Shown: positions 39,691 to 50,760, counted from the first letter of the stretch. The stretch: DNA of 64,000 nucleotides from Ahaetulla prasina (GCF_028640845.1 NC_080541.1:7098935-7162934), one strand, 5' to 3'. The notes: generated by a model from the sequence alone, not told the origin. A program made the numbers and translations.

Positions 39691-42550
39691 ACCCGTGAAA
39701 ACCTCAGAAAACAAATATTGCACCTCTACGGGGAGGAAATCCACCATCTGACCAGGACCTATGAAAAACTAGAAGTCCAAAGAGCTTCCATTTTATGTGA
39801 CCTCGCATTCCTACGAAACTGCCGCGATGAAAATTTAATCCCCAAATGCTTCCAATTGAAATTCCACTCCAACTCTGCAGCCACCAAACGATCCTAAAAA
39901 GAACAGAATTGGCCTTAATCAGAAATGAACTTCACACAAAAGATTCCTCCTAGATCAAATCAACAAAGATCTCCTCACACTTCACCTCAAACTCAGCAAC
40001 AAGATGCACCCGCACTTTGGGACAACTAAACAACTTGCCGCCTGAGAGCCAAACACAGACCACCCTCAAGACAGACACGCACACCAACAAACTCAAGACT
40101 ACAAGAACGCCAGAAACAAACCCTCCACCCTCACAGCAACACATGAAACAAACAGTGCATAACATCTCAGATAGGATCCTCACCAAAGCTGAAACCGATG
40201 TCCTTTCCAAAGGATTCAACTTTGCAGTCACTCCCAAATACATCCCCACTGAGACCATTATATGCGGAGTTGAAACCAGCCTGACCAAAATCAACCCCGA
40301 TGACGCTAACAAAATCAGACTCGAAATCACCAACATCCTCTGCAGCAGCAAGCCACCCAAAAGCAACTTACCCAAAGAGGAACAGACAGCACTACTTAAC
40401 CTGAAAAAAGATACCAGCATAATAATCCTACCAGCAGACAAGGGCAACGCCACGGTGGTTATGAACACATCTGACTACCAAACCAAATTAACCAACCTAC
40501 TCCAAGACCCTGCATACAAGCCCCTAAAACAGACCCCACCACCTACCTAGAAAAACCACTAGATCCAAAATAAAAGCCTCCCCATCAGCGAAGAAATCCA
40601 ACAAAGAATCATTCCCAGAGAGAAATCATCCAGATGCCCTAAGCTCTACGGCCTCCCAAGATACACAAAGAAGGAACCCCCACTCAGACCCATAGTCAGC
40701 TCCATAGGCTCACCTCTACAAAACCTAGCCAAATTTCTCGCCAAACAACTACAGCCCTATGCAGAATCCATCGCCTCACACGTAAAAACTCATTCCAGTT
40801 CATAGAGATCATAAAGAAACAAAACTTACAGCCCAGCGACCTACTCGTGAGCTTTGATGTCATATCCTCTTCACCCAAGTGCCAATCAAAGAAGCCTTGA
40901 CAGCTATCCAAAACAAATATAACCCCCAAGCACATACTAGATCTGACCAACCACTGCCTATCCAACACATACTTCATCTATAACGGACAAAAATACAAAC
41001 AAATAGAAGGCGCACCCATGGGATCACCCTCTCACCTGTCATTGCCAACCTCTACATGGAACACTTTGAAACCCAAGCACTAGAAAAATCTGATCACAAA
41101 CCCAAACTCTGGCTCAGATACGAGACGACACCTTCATAATCTGGCCACACGGGAAAGAAAAACTTGAAAACTTCCTCACACACCTCAATAGCCTACACCC
41201 CAAAATACAGTTCACCATGGAAACAGAAGTTAACAACCAACTTCCTTCCTAGATGTCTTAGTCTACAAGAAACCCAATGGCTCCCTAGGACACACCATCT
41301 ACCAGAAGAAAACACACACAAACCGCTATCTGCATGCACTCTCACACCACCACCCAGCACAGATCAACTCCGTAGCCAAGACACTCATCTCTAGAACAAA
41401 ATGCTTAGCTGATGAACAACACCTAAAACCGAACTACACACTCTCACAAACGTACTAACATCCAATGGATTCCAGAGAAATAAGATTACCAAACTAATCC
41501 AAAAGAACCCCCACTAAAACCCAAGACAGAGAGCAAGAAAATGGCACAGCCCTCCTCCCATATATAAAAGGCACCACAGACAGAATCAGCAAGATCCTCC
41601 ACAAACATAACATCAAGACAGCATTCTGCACAAACCAAAAATATCCACCATCCTAAGAAACCCCAAAGACAAAATTGAGTTAGAAAATCAAGGAGTATAT
41701 GAAATCCCATGCACCGCCTGCCCCACCACATACATTGGACAAACCAACAGAAGAATAAGTAATTGAAGAACACAAGAACTCATTCAAAAAGAGGAACCAA
41801 CTTCTTCCTGGTCCAACACTTTAAAGTCACAGGACACGATATTGACTTTAAAAGACCAGAACTATCGCCAAAACTGAACACTTTAACAACAGAATAATCA
41901 GAGAAGCCATCGAGATAGAAAACGCCCACACAGCATGAACAAACGAGATGATACCTCCGCCTACCAGCCATTTGGAAACCTGCCCTTATTGACAAACGTG
42001 TCCCTAACACGAGGAATGACACCAGACCCACACTCACGAGGTCCACACAGGATGTCACCACCACACATCCACCCAGAAAGCACACCCAAACCCACACTGA
42101 TCAGGAAGCACGACCAAGGACCAGAAGCCAGACCGCAGCTGCAACATTAGCCACTTCAAACCCCTCCAATCCATACATGCAGCAGACTGACACCCACTAT
42201 GAAGATGTAGCACGACCACGAACACGAAGCCAAACAGCAGCAGTGCAGCTCACCAGCTCAAATCCCCCTGCAGCACAGATTAGACTGAGCACAACCAAGC
42301 CCCCACCAACACAGGACACACCCCCAGCCAATCAGAGCACAGAAAAAACCCCATCCAATCAGAGCACAGCCAAGCTCCCACCCAATCAGTTCAAATCCCC
42401 ACTAGCAGTTAAAAGGAAGAAACAGCTGCGATCACACATTGCTCCCAGAAGCACGAAGCTGAAGCCTGAAGATGACGAATGAGACTTCAAAACGTCGCCA
42501 AGACACTTCCATTTTTACACGGGAGAAAACCCGAACAACCAAAGACCTAT
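39613..42550 (+). mobile_element. Penelope-like element copy F, plus strand, near full length
   Basis: N-terminal frames 39613-39897 and 40017-40550 (LPPESQTQTTLKTDTHTNKL; RILTKAETDVLSKGFNFAVT; LPADKGNATVVMNTSDYQTK), reverse transcriptase region to about 41480, GIY-YIG at 41728-41748, tail frame 42177-42482, and 3' terminus at about 42550. The 177-codon frame 40017-40550 is the longest uninterrupted N-terminal stretch of any copy; LPADKGNATVV is a recognisable Penelope-family signature just before the polymerase. YVDD is lost (cagatacgagacgacacc near 41116). Confidence 0.9.
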
Positions 42551-42577
42551 ATCCAAACACCCGTGAAAACCTCAGAA

Positions 42578-42620
<43 letters not shown>

Positions 42621-42784
42621 ATATGTAGGTCTTTGGTTGTGGGTTTTCTCCGTAAAATTGGAAGTGTGAAACCTGAAGATGACGAATGAGACTCGCCGCC
42701 AAGACACTTCCAATTTTACACGGGAGAAAACCCGAACAACCAAAGACCTATATATATAGTATATATATATATAGTATGCATACA

Positions 42785-42847
<63 letters not shown>

Positions 42848-43025
42848 TTGTTTTCTGAGGTTTTCACGGGTGTTTGTATATGCTTTTGCTCCCAGAAGCA
42901 CGAAGCTGAAGCCTGAAGATGACGAATGAGACTTCGTCGAAACGTCGCCAAGACACTTCCAATTTTACACGGGAGAAAACCCGAACAACCAAAGACCTAT
43001 ATATATATATATATATATATATATG
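42551..43025. mobile_element. Penelope-like termini interleaved with (TA)n and (CA)n
   Basis: Short termini: 42626-42675 in minus and 42700-42752 in plus orientation, and 42850-43000 in plus orientation (gaagctgaagcctgaagatg to caaagaccta). They are separated by (TA)n at 42580-42612, 42750-42776, 42830-42847 and 43000-43024, and (CA)n at 42783-42829. Confidence 0.85.
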
Positions 43026-43617
43026 AATGAAAAAGTGGAATAAATGACTAAGGGCTTTGAAAAATCGAATGACTAAGGACATTCTGTGGGCCATAACTGC
43101 TTGTGGCTCAGTGGCACCGTTTATCCCAAACAATGAGATTTGCAGAGGTTGGCCTTTTCTTGAATTTGCAGCCCTTTCAAGCAGCACGCCGACTTCAGGC
43201 GAAGATGGTATTAGAAAAATCTGTCAAAGTAATAGGTTATAATTATACCGTGTACATTAAACCCGGCGTCTTTCCTGCCTGCCATGGTCTTGGTTTCAGC
43301 CGGGATCGAATTATTCCATGTCAGCCAATACTATGAGATCGCGCTTTAGAAAGAGAAATATTTGGGCGGCTTTAATAAGTCATTTGGTTAAAACGTGCGG
43401 TTCAGACTTTCACTGCAATGGATATGTCTGGATTCCTTTGGCGTTAGAGCTTGTTGAAAAAGCAACCGCTCCCGTGTTATTATTGTTATGGATAGTCTTG
43501 GGAAAGTTTTTCCATGTAGGCCAGTTAAATTGTGCCTAGACACATTAAAGGAACTGCCAGCACTTCAGCCCATTCCTGGATCCCTGCAGGATCAAAAAAG
43601 GGTCCAAAGAAAATGTC
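43026..43617. other. Apparently single-copy sequence
   Basis: No match to any repeat in the window, no transposon ends, and higher sequence complexity than its surroundings. Open frames of 61-77 codons overlap and have no recognisable domain. It could be host intergenic or conserved non-coding sequence. Confidence 0.4.
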
Positions 43618-43619
43618 GA

Positions 43620-43934
43620 AGTTTCTTTTTATTATTTTTTATTATTTTTTTATTTTTTAATACAAACAAACATAAAAACATCTTCAATCCAGATACAGTG
43701 TGTCGGTCGGTTGATTACAAATCTTCTGTGCAATTTTAACATATACATATCATTGATTTGTCTAATCTTACATTTTATCAATCTAATATGTATCCAAGTG
43801 TTTTAATCAATTGATCTTTTAATTAACAGTAATTTTTATTCTCTCATTTCATGTAAATCATTCTAAGTTAATATTTTATCTTATTGCATCGTTTATTCCA
43901 TTATCTTATTATTTATTCCATCGTCCATCATCAT
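43620..43934. other. AT-rich sequence preceding a LINE end
   Basis: T-rich start (tttttattattttttatt) followed by AT-rich sequence. It may be an L1-type 3' end in minus orientation, but no target duplication was found. Confidence 0.35.
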
Positions 43935-44402
43935 CTCCGTTGCCTTCGACAGGACCTAAGTTTAACTCACAGAATCATCTATTGTAATGTCCTTCCTGTC
44001 AAAGACTACTTCAGCTTTAATTGCAATAATACTAGAGCAACTAATAGATTTAAACTTAATGTCAACTGCTTTAATCTAGATTGCAGAAAATATGACTTCT
44101 GTAACAGAATCATCAGTGCTTGGAATACTTTACCTGACTCTGTGGTCTCTTCCCATAATCCTAAAAGCTTCAACCAAAAACTTTCTACTATTGACCTCAC
44201 CCCATTCCTAAGAGGACCATAAGGGGCGTGCATAAGCGCACAAACGTGCCTACCGTTCCTGTCCTATTGTTTTTCTTTTCTTCTTCCTGTATATATGTGC
44301 TTCCTGTATATATATGCTTATACCTCCTATATTTACTCATATATGTGTTTATATACTATATAATCTTTTTGTATGATACCTACATATATTGTTGTGACAA
44401 AA

Positions 44403-44432
<30 letters not shown>
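43935..44432 (+). mobile_element. Jockey-like LINE 3' end
   Basis: The frame to 44222 encodes LRQDLSLTHRIIYCNVLPVK, CRKYDFCNRIISAWNTLPDS and VSSHNPKSFNQKLSTIDLTP, then a stop: the C-terminal end of a non-LTR reverse transcriptase protein (NRII-x-WN-x-LPDSVV motif). The 3' region has gggcgtgcataagcgcac and ends in an (AAAT)n tail at 44405-44432. Copies are at 29640 (tail only) and 60430-61108 (minus). Confidence 0.85.
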
Positions 44433-44434
<2 letters not shown>

Positions 44435-44439
44435 TTAAA

Positions 44440-44915
44440 TCAATTCTTTCCTCATAAAAACCTCTCTCAGATCTTTTTTTAACACATTTTTCCTTCTAGC
44501 CATTAATAAAATAGATCCCATGTCTTATAGTATTGTTTATCTTTCTGTTCTCTAATTTCAAATGTCAATCTACTCATTTCTGCACATTCCATTATTTTCT
44601 TAATAATTTCATCTTGCAATGGTAATTTCTCACTTTTCCAATTCTTAGCAAATACAATCCAAGCGGCTGTTACTACATTCACAATCAAATATCTCAATTC
44701 TCTATTATAAGTTTCAGGTATAAACCCCAATAGAAAAACTTCTGGTTTAAAGACTATATGCTTTTTAATCATTTTTTTCCAACCATGTGTGGATTTTAGT
44801 CCTGTATCTTTTGGCTTCCACGCATGTCCACTACATATATATGAACAAGTTGTCTGATGACATTTCCAACATATCGAAGATATCAAAGTTTCTGATTTCA
44901 TCCTGTGGCCATCTG
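44440..44915 (-). pseudogene. L1 LINE ORF2 C-terminus, minus strand
   Basis: The frame ending at 44503 encodes ICWKCHQTTCSYICSGHAWK (cysteine-containing C-terminal motif), FKPEVFLLGFIPETYNRELR, TAAWIVFAKNWKSEKLPLQD and IMECAEMSRLTFEIREQKDK, the end of L1 ORF2p. The endonuclease and polymerase are absent. The same segment, diverged, is at 59850-60226 and 48360-48824. Confidence 0.82.
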
Positions 44916-44917
44916 GA

Positions 44918-45000
44918 TAGAGAGAAGCAAATCTAGAACGAAGGAGAAATTTACTGACAGTTAGAACAATCAATCAGTGGAACAACTTGCCTCCAAGGAA
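44918..45000 (+). mobile_element. CR1 fragment
   Basis: agagagaagcaaatctagaa, aggagaaatttactgacagt and atcagtggaacaacttgcct, truncated on both sides. Confidence 0.7.
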
Positions 45001-45058
45001 AGAGGAGAAGAGGAGGATGGGTCACCCAGTAGAAGACCTGAAGGACCAGGATGAGAGC

Positions 45059-45335
45059 CAGGGGTGGGTTTCCAATATTCTTACCACTGGTTCTCCATGC
45101 GTACACACGCTCGCTTCGCGGGTGCGCTGGCCTTCTGTGCATGTGCCCAGCCTTCCACACATGTGTTTTGCTGGCTCGCGTGCCTTCTGCACATTCGCCC
45201 AGCCTCGAACACATGCCTAAACAGGACGGCATAGAGTTGGGGTGGGTGATCTCTGCAACCCATGATCTCTGCAACTGGTTTGCCGCAACCGGTTTGCTCG
45301 AACCGGTTTGTCCGAACCAGCTGAATACCACTCTG
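45059..45335. mobile_element. hAT miniature element
   Basis: Starts CAGGGGTGGGTTTCC and ends CTGAATACCACTCTG. Flanks atgagagc and atgggggc match at six of eight positions. The right half repeats aaccggtttg-type motifs three times. Confidence 0.72.
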
Positions 45336-45430
45336 ATGGGGGCAGATTGTTATACAGAAAATCTACGTGATTACTAAGAGTCAAGACCAACTTGCTGGAA
45401 TACAATCATCAATCAAAAAATGCTAAACGC

Positions 45431-45826
45431 AGATGTCCTCGACTTACGACCACAATGGGGGCCAAAACTTCTGTTTCTAAGTGAGACAGTTATTACATGA
45501 ATCCTGCCTCCATTTTATGACCTTGCTTGGCACAGCCGTTAAGTGAATCGTTGCAATTGTTAAGTTAGTAACCCGGTTGTTAATTGTATTTGGCTTCCCC
45601 ATCCGCTTTGCTCGTCAGAAGGTCGCAAAAGGTGATCAAGTGTCCTCGGGACACAGCAACGGTCATAAATGTGAACCAGTTGCCAAGCATCTGAATTTGG
45701 ATCACGCGACCATAGAGATGCTGAGACGGTTGTAAGTCTGAAGAACGGTCACAAGTCACTTTTTTCAGTGCTGTTGTAACTTCAAATGGTCACTAAATGA
45801 ACTGTTGTAAGTCGAGGGCTATCTGA
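45431..45826. mobile_element. CAGGTAGTCC-family element
   Basis: Left end cagatgtcctcgacttacga and right end ttgtaagtcgagggctatct are inverted repeats. The interior is the reverse complement of the family order seen at 18852-19251. Confidence 0.78.
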
Positions 45827-45961
45827 CCTTTTATTTATTGGGACTTTCTTTGGACTTTGATGCTAAATAGTGGTAATTTGGATCGGGGGAGGGGGGACCT
45901 TCAGGGAGGTAGGCTAGACTGGGGCTTCCATTAAAATAAATAAATAAAACTGGAAGAAGGT

Positions 45962-47085
45962 AAGAATAGAATAGAATAGAATTTTATTGGCCAAGTGTGA
46001 TTGGACACACAAGGAATTTGTCTTGGTGCCTATGCTCTCAGTGTACATAAAAGAAAAGATACCTTCATCAAGGTACAACACTTACAACACAAATGATGGT
46101 CAATATATCAATATAAATCATAAGGATTGCCAGCAACAAGTTATAGTCATACAGTCATAAGTGGAAAGAGATTGGTGATGGGAACTATGAAACGATTAAT
46201 AGTAGTGCAGATTCAGTAAATAGTCTGACAGTGTTGAGGGAATTATTTGTTTAGCAGAGTGATGGCCTTCGGGAAAAAACTGTTCTTGTGTCTAGTTGTT
46301 CTGGTGTGCAGTGCTCTATAGCGTCGTTTTGAGGGTAGGAGTTGAAACAGTTTATGTCCAGGATGCGAGGAATCTGCAAACATTTTCACGGCCCTCTTCT
46401 TGATTCGTGCAGTATACAGGTCCTCAATGGAAGGCAGGTTGGTAGCAATTATTTTTTCTGCAGTTCTAATTATCCTCTGAAATCTGTGTTTTTCTTGTTG
46501 GGTTGCAGAACCGAACCAGACAGTTATAGAGGTGCAAATGACAGACTCAATAATTCCTCTGTAGAACTGGATCAGCAGCTCCTTGGGCAGTTTGAGCTTC
46601 CTGAGTTGGCGCAGAAAGAACATTCTTTGTTGTCCTTTTTTAATGGTGTTTTTGATGTTAGCTGTCCATTTGAGATCTTGCGATATGATAGAACCCAGAA
46701 ATTTGAAGGTTTCTACTGTTGATACTGTGTTGTCAAGTATTGTGAGAGGTGGAAGTATGGAAGGGTTTCTCCTAAAGTCTACCACCATTTCTATGGTTTT
46801 GAGTGTGTTCAGTTCCAGATTGTTTTGGTTGCACCACAAGGCTAGTCGTTCGACCTCTCGTCTATATGTGGATTCGTCATTGTCTCGAATGAGACCAATC
46901 ACTGTTGTGTCATCTGCGAACTTCAGTAGCTTAACAGATGGATCATTGGAGATGCAGTCATTGGTATACAGAGAGAAGAGAAGTGGGGAGAGCACACAGC
47001 CTTGGGGGGGCCCTGTGCTAATTGTACAGGTATTTGATGTGATCTTGCTTAGCTTCACCTGCTGCTTCCTGTTTGTTAGGAAGGA
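45962..47085 (-). mobile_element. (ATTCT)n-tailed LINE, second copy, minus strand
   Basis: AATAG tail at 45964-45983, then ttattggccaagtgtgattg. The sequence closely follows 10352-11460 but is 5'-truncated within the reverse transcriptase at about 47085. Confidence 0.9.
46243..47085 (-). pseudogene. Reverse transcriptase C-terminal part of the (ATTCT)n-tailed LINE
   Basis: The open frame to the natural stop at 46243 encodes FLTNRKQQVKLSKITSNTCT, GPPQGCVLSPLLFSLYTND, KFADDTTVIGLIRDNDES with FADD at 46909-46920, LNTLKTIEMVVDFRRNPSIL, FKFLGSIISQDLKWTANIKN, then the C-terminal region QQRMFFLRQLRKLKLPKELL, CTSITVWFGSATQQEKHRFQ and HSFFPKAITLLNK-like end. This copy has the intact C-terminus that the 10.9-kb copy lost. 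Codons upstream of 47085 in the same frame are flanking sequence, not LINE. Confidence 0.9.
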
Positions 47086-47089
47086 CAAA

Positions 47090-47530
47090 TGACAAAAGTT
47101 ATGAAGAAAACTATGTGGAAATGTCCATGAAGACATTAAGAACCTGAATTCAACCGAAAAACCCTTCTTAAAATTTATTGTCAGAGTCAGAAATCTGTCT
47201 TTGTTTTTTTGCTCTGGTGTGTGAGGAATGGGGGAAAAAAAGATTGGAATGAGGAAGGGGGAACTTTTAATGTTACTTGTGTGCGTCACAATTGAGGTAG
47301 TACGTGTTCCTGGGTCAATGCGTCTATCATACCAATCATCTGCCACGGTTTCGGCTCCAGGATTTCGAACTTACGAGCAACTCCAGTGGGAAGGCAATTC
47401 TCAAAAGTATTTAAAAGGCTGAAACTGCCTGGAGGACATTAGCTAATTCTAAAAAGTCTTTGTCACTTCCCTAAAAGATCAGAGGGTGAACATCGGGTAG
47501 GTTTTCTCAAGAGAGGAAATCCACGCACCT
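47090..47530. other. Unassigned sequence
   Basis: No element end or domain recognised. Confidence 0.35.
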
Positions 47531-47539
47531 CCATAGACA

Positions 47540-48093
47540 GGTAGCTTTTGATTTACAATGCTTCATTTAGTGACGGTTCAAAGTTACAATGGCCCTCGAA
47601 AAAGGTAACTCAAGACGCTTGTTCGCGCTGGCAGCAGTGGTGGGCTGCTGCCGGTTGTAACAACCGGTTCACCCGGAAACGAAAATGTGAGCGTGCGCAG
47701 CATCGAAAAACCGGCGATTGTATAGGACGTGATAGGGCCAGGGCGGATGGGCGGGGCCAGCTGCTGGTGTGAATTACCGGTTCGGCTGAACCTGTCTGAA
47801 CCGGCAGCAGCCCATCACTGCATTACGGCATCCCCAGGATCATGCAATCAAATTTCAGACGCTTGGCCACTGATTCATACTTACGACCGTTACAGTGTCT
47901 CAGAGTCACATGAACAGTTTTTGCGACCTTCTGACAAGCCAATGTCAATGGGAAAGCCAGATTCACTTAACAACCGTGCTGCAAGGATTCATTTCATAAC
48001 GGCAGGAAGAAAAGTTGTAAAATGGGGCAAAACTCAGTTAACAAAACTCATTTAGTAACCGAAATTTTGGGCTCTAAGTTGAGAACTACCTGT
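47540..48093. mobile_element. CAGGTAGTCC-family element split by a hAT element
   Basis: Left end caggtagcttttgatttaca, right end ctaagttgagaactacctg. The interior is broken at 47635-47820 by a second element and otherwise contains atcatgcaatcaaatttcag and gattcacttaacaaccgtg. Confidence 0.75.
47635..47820. mobile_element. hAT-like miniature element nested in the previous one
   Basis: Starts CAGTGGTGGGCTGCTGCCGG and ends CCGGCAGCAGCCCATCACTG, a 20-bp inverted repeat with one mismatch. A target duplication is not visible (flanks gctggcag and cattacgg). Confidence 0.8.
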
Positions 48094-48128
48094 GTATATA
48101 AGCCCAAGTCATCATCAACTTTACCTTT

Positions 48129-48826
48129 TTTTTTTTTTTTATTGAAAGAGTTTTAAAAAACAAAAACATTTTCCCCCCTTTTTCCCCCCCTCCCTCCCAA
48201 AAAAAACCCTTCCCCCCTCCCTGGCTTCCCGGGTCAATCACAAGGTATTGTTATACATAAACCAAACATAGAATAAAATTTTCCCTTCCAATCCAAATAA
48301 CCACATCCAAAGCTTTTCATCTCCCAACCCCCTCCCCATTACATAAAATAACTTTCTAATTATTCAAAGGCAATCTGATATTTCTTAATCTGATATCTGT
48401 TTTGTAGATAATCAATCCATTTTTTCCATTCAATTAAATATCTTTCCTGCGTATTGTCTTTTAAAAAAGCTGAGATTTTAGCCATCTCAGCCAAATTAAT
48501 AACTTTCAGTATCCATTCTTCTATTGTAGGTATCTCTTCTTTCTTCCAGTATTGTCCAATCAACAGTCTTGCTGCTGTTATTAAATTCAGAATCAATTTA
48601 GTCTCAATCCCTGTACAATCCGTTATAATTCCCAAAAGGAAAAATTGTGGCAGGAACTTTATCTTCTTCTTCAGTACATTTTGAATAATCCACCAAATTC
48701 TTATCCAAAAGACCTTAATTTTCTTGCAAGTCCACCAAATATGAAAATATGTAGCGTCATCACAATCACACCTCCAACATTTCGCTTGGATATTAGGATA
48801 CATACGTGATAATTTAGATCCCAAAA
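48129..48826 (-). mobile_element. L1 LINE 3' end with TSD, minus strand
   Basis: Poly-T start (reverse of a poly-A tail), a C-rich stretch at 48172-48225 (G-rich on the L1 strand), then ORF2 C-terminal coding (48824-48360) with CWRCDCDDATYFHIWWTCKK, FFLLGIITD, TAARLLIGQYWKKEEIPTIE and INLAEMAKIS. The direct repeat aactttaccttt is at 48117-48128 and 48827-48838. Confidence 0.9.
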
Positions 48827-49054
48827 AACTTTACCTTTGATAGTAAAGACGTTTGAAGAACCATATTGGCAGATGACTGCTGAGAGAGGATAGATAGACA
48901 GACGGACGGACGGATGGATGGACAAACAGGCAGACAGTCAGACAGATACAATAGAACCTCTAGTCATGACCATAGTTTGTTCTATAACTTTGGTTGCAAA
49001 CTGATTTGGTCGTGACCTGAACCTAATTTTGGAAATTTGGCGCTTACAAAAAAA

Positions 49055-49092
49055 AGACAGACAGATAGATGGATGGATGGATGAAGATAGAT

Positions 49093-49150
<58 letters not shown>

Positions 49151-49215
49151 GAAAGAAATAAGGAAGGAAGGAAGGAAGGAAGGAAGGAAGGAAGGAAGGA
49201 AGGAAGGAAGGAAGG
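49055..49215 (+). repeat. (GATA)n / (GATG)n / (GGAA)n microsatellite
   Basis: A GATA run at 49096-49150, preceded by GATG and GACA/GACG variants from 48892, and followed by about 13 GGAA units. Confidence 0.95.
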
Positions 49216-49217
49216 GC

Positions 49218-49510
49218 AGTTTGGTCTAAAGGTTAAGGCACCAGGTTAGAAAATGAAAGACTGGGAGTTCCTGCCTTAGGCATGAGAACTAGCTGGGTGA
49301 CTTTGGACCAATCACCAGGAGACACTGAGTTCTAATCCCACCTTTGCCACGAAAGTCAGCTGGGAGATCTTGGGCTAATCCCTCTCTTTTAGTCCACCTA
49401 ATCTCACAGGGTTGTGGTTGTAGAGAAAACAGGAGGAGGAAGGAGTATTGTGTGTGCTTGCCACCTTGAGTTGTTTTTAAAAATGATAAAGTCGGAATAA
49501 ATAAATAAAA
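49218..49510 (+). mobile_element. tRNA-derived SINE (ttaaggcacc class)
   Basis: ggtctaaaggttaaggcacc head, two internal units (ggcatgagaactagctgggt; ccacgaaagtcagctgggag), then gtccacctaatctcacaggg, and tail gataaagtcggaataaataa. This copy has about two internal repeats, fewer than those at 16.8 and 17.7 kb. Confidence 0.82.
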
Positions 49511-49514
49511 CAAA

Positions 49515-50050
49515 AATAAAATAAAATACGTAGGCGCAAGTATTTCTCTTGGTACCCGCGCCATCTAGAATCCACAGCTATCATTCCTTACCTTGATTTG
49601 GGTTAATAACCAAAGAATTCTAATCCGCAGATGATGTTAGAAGGAGACGTATGTGGACTTGACTGCTCAGCCTTTCTACATTCAATTCTTGGGTTGCCTT
49701 CAAGGTCAAACAAGTCTATAATTAATCCCCGTAGTTATAGCACTACTAGAACATTCTGAATAATACAACTGGCTGTCAAAACTTCATCAAATGAAGAATT
49801 TCCCTTTAACTTCACAAAGACAAAGAGGTTGCTTTTTCTACTCAGTGAAATCGGTTATATCGCATACAGCATCGTTTATCATACCGGAGTTTAGCTACTA
49901 GAGACAATAGCCAACAGCACAGTGTTGGTTATGAAAGATAATTCTGTGGTCCTCAGAGGGTTCCAGAAGATTTGTGAGATGGCAGGACTTCTAAAAGTCT
50001 TCAGATTAAAGGAGGCGATATAAGCAACCTGTTCTGACCCAGCTCCCTAA
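49515..50050. other. Unassigned sequence
   Basis: No repeat, element end or coding feature recognised. Confidence 0.35.
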
Positions 50051-50061
50051 ACATGACAAAC

Positions 50062-50753
50062 CAGGACTGAAATGTAAAATTTGTTTCTAGTGGTTCTGTG
50101 GGCGTGGCTTGATGGGGGTGTGTAATGTGACTGGGTGGGCATGGTCAACTTTTTTTTCTTTTACTTTTAAAAGCATTTTTTCTACAACCTCTTTGGCCGA
50201 AGAGGTTGTAAAAAAATGCTTTTAAAAGGCTCCGACGATCCCAGCTGAGCTGCGCGATCATCAGAGGCTTTTTTTTTTTACTTTTAAAAGCATTTTTTGG
50301 CGGAAGAAAAAATGCTTTTAACCTTTTTTTAAAAAAAGTCTGATGATGATAGGGCCTCTGGTGGCTCAGACTGGTAAGACAGTCTGTTATTAACAGCAGC
50401 TGCTTGCAGTTACTGCAGGTTCTAGTCCCACCAGGCCCAAGGTTGACTCAGCCTTCCATCTTTTATAAGGTAGGTAAAATGAGGACCCAGATTGTTGGGG
50501 GCAATAAGTTGACTTTGTATATAATATACAAATGGATGAAGACTATTGCTTAACACAGTGTAAGCCGCCCTGAGTCTTCGGAGAAGGGCGGGATATAAAT
50601 GCAAATAAATAAATAAATAAATAAAATGATCGCGCGGCTCAGCTGGGCATGGGGGGGCCAGGGATTTTTACTACCGGTTCTCCGAACCACTCGCCACCAT
50701 CACTACCAGATTGGGCGATCCAGTCCGAATTGGGAGCATTTCACCCCTGCAAC
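50062..50753. mobile_element. hAT miniature element hosting a SINE
   Basis: Starts CAGGACTGAAATG and ends CATTTCACCCCTG. Flanks tgacaaac and caacaaac match at six of eight positions. The body matches 4511-4981. A SINE sits at 50353-50627. Confidence 0.82.
50353..50627 (+). mobile_element. tRNA-derived SINE (squamate type)
   Basis: gcctctggtggctcagactg head, ggttctagtcccacc B box, ttgactcagccttccatc, and tail taagccgccctgagtcttcg...gggcgggatataaatgc followed by (AAAT)n. The hAT sequence resumes after it at gatcgcgcggctcagctggg. Confidence 0.9.
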
Positions 50754-50760
50754 AAACCCT

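Larger units (their letters stand above)
32179..42550. repeat. Large inverted repeat of Penelope-like elements
   Basis: Left arm 32179-37145 (4967 bp, copies C and D, both minus) and right arm 37575-42550 (4976 bp, copies E and F, both plus) are reverse complements. A 429-bp spacer (37146-37574) belongs to copy D only. Matching small variants pair D with E (tggctcctagg; ctgtagccaag) and C with F (tggctccctagg), so the arms look like one two-copy tandem array duplicated in inverted orientation. Differences are mainly 1-5 bp indels. Confidence 0.88.

Noticed and set aside
38924..42097. Several antisense frames with membrane-protein-like composition
   Set aside because: Reverse reading of the Penelope endonuclease and its tail. 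The same shadow appears in every copy.
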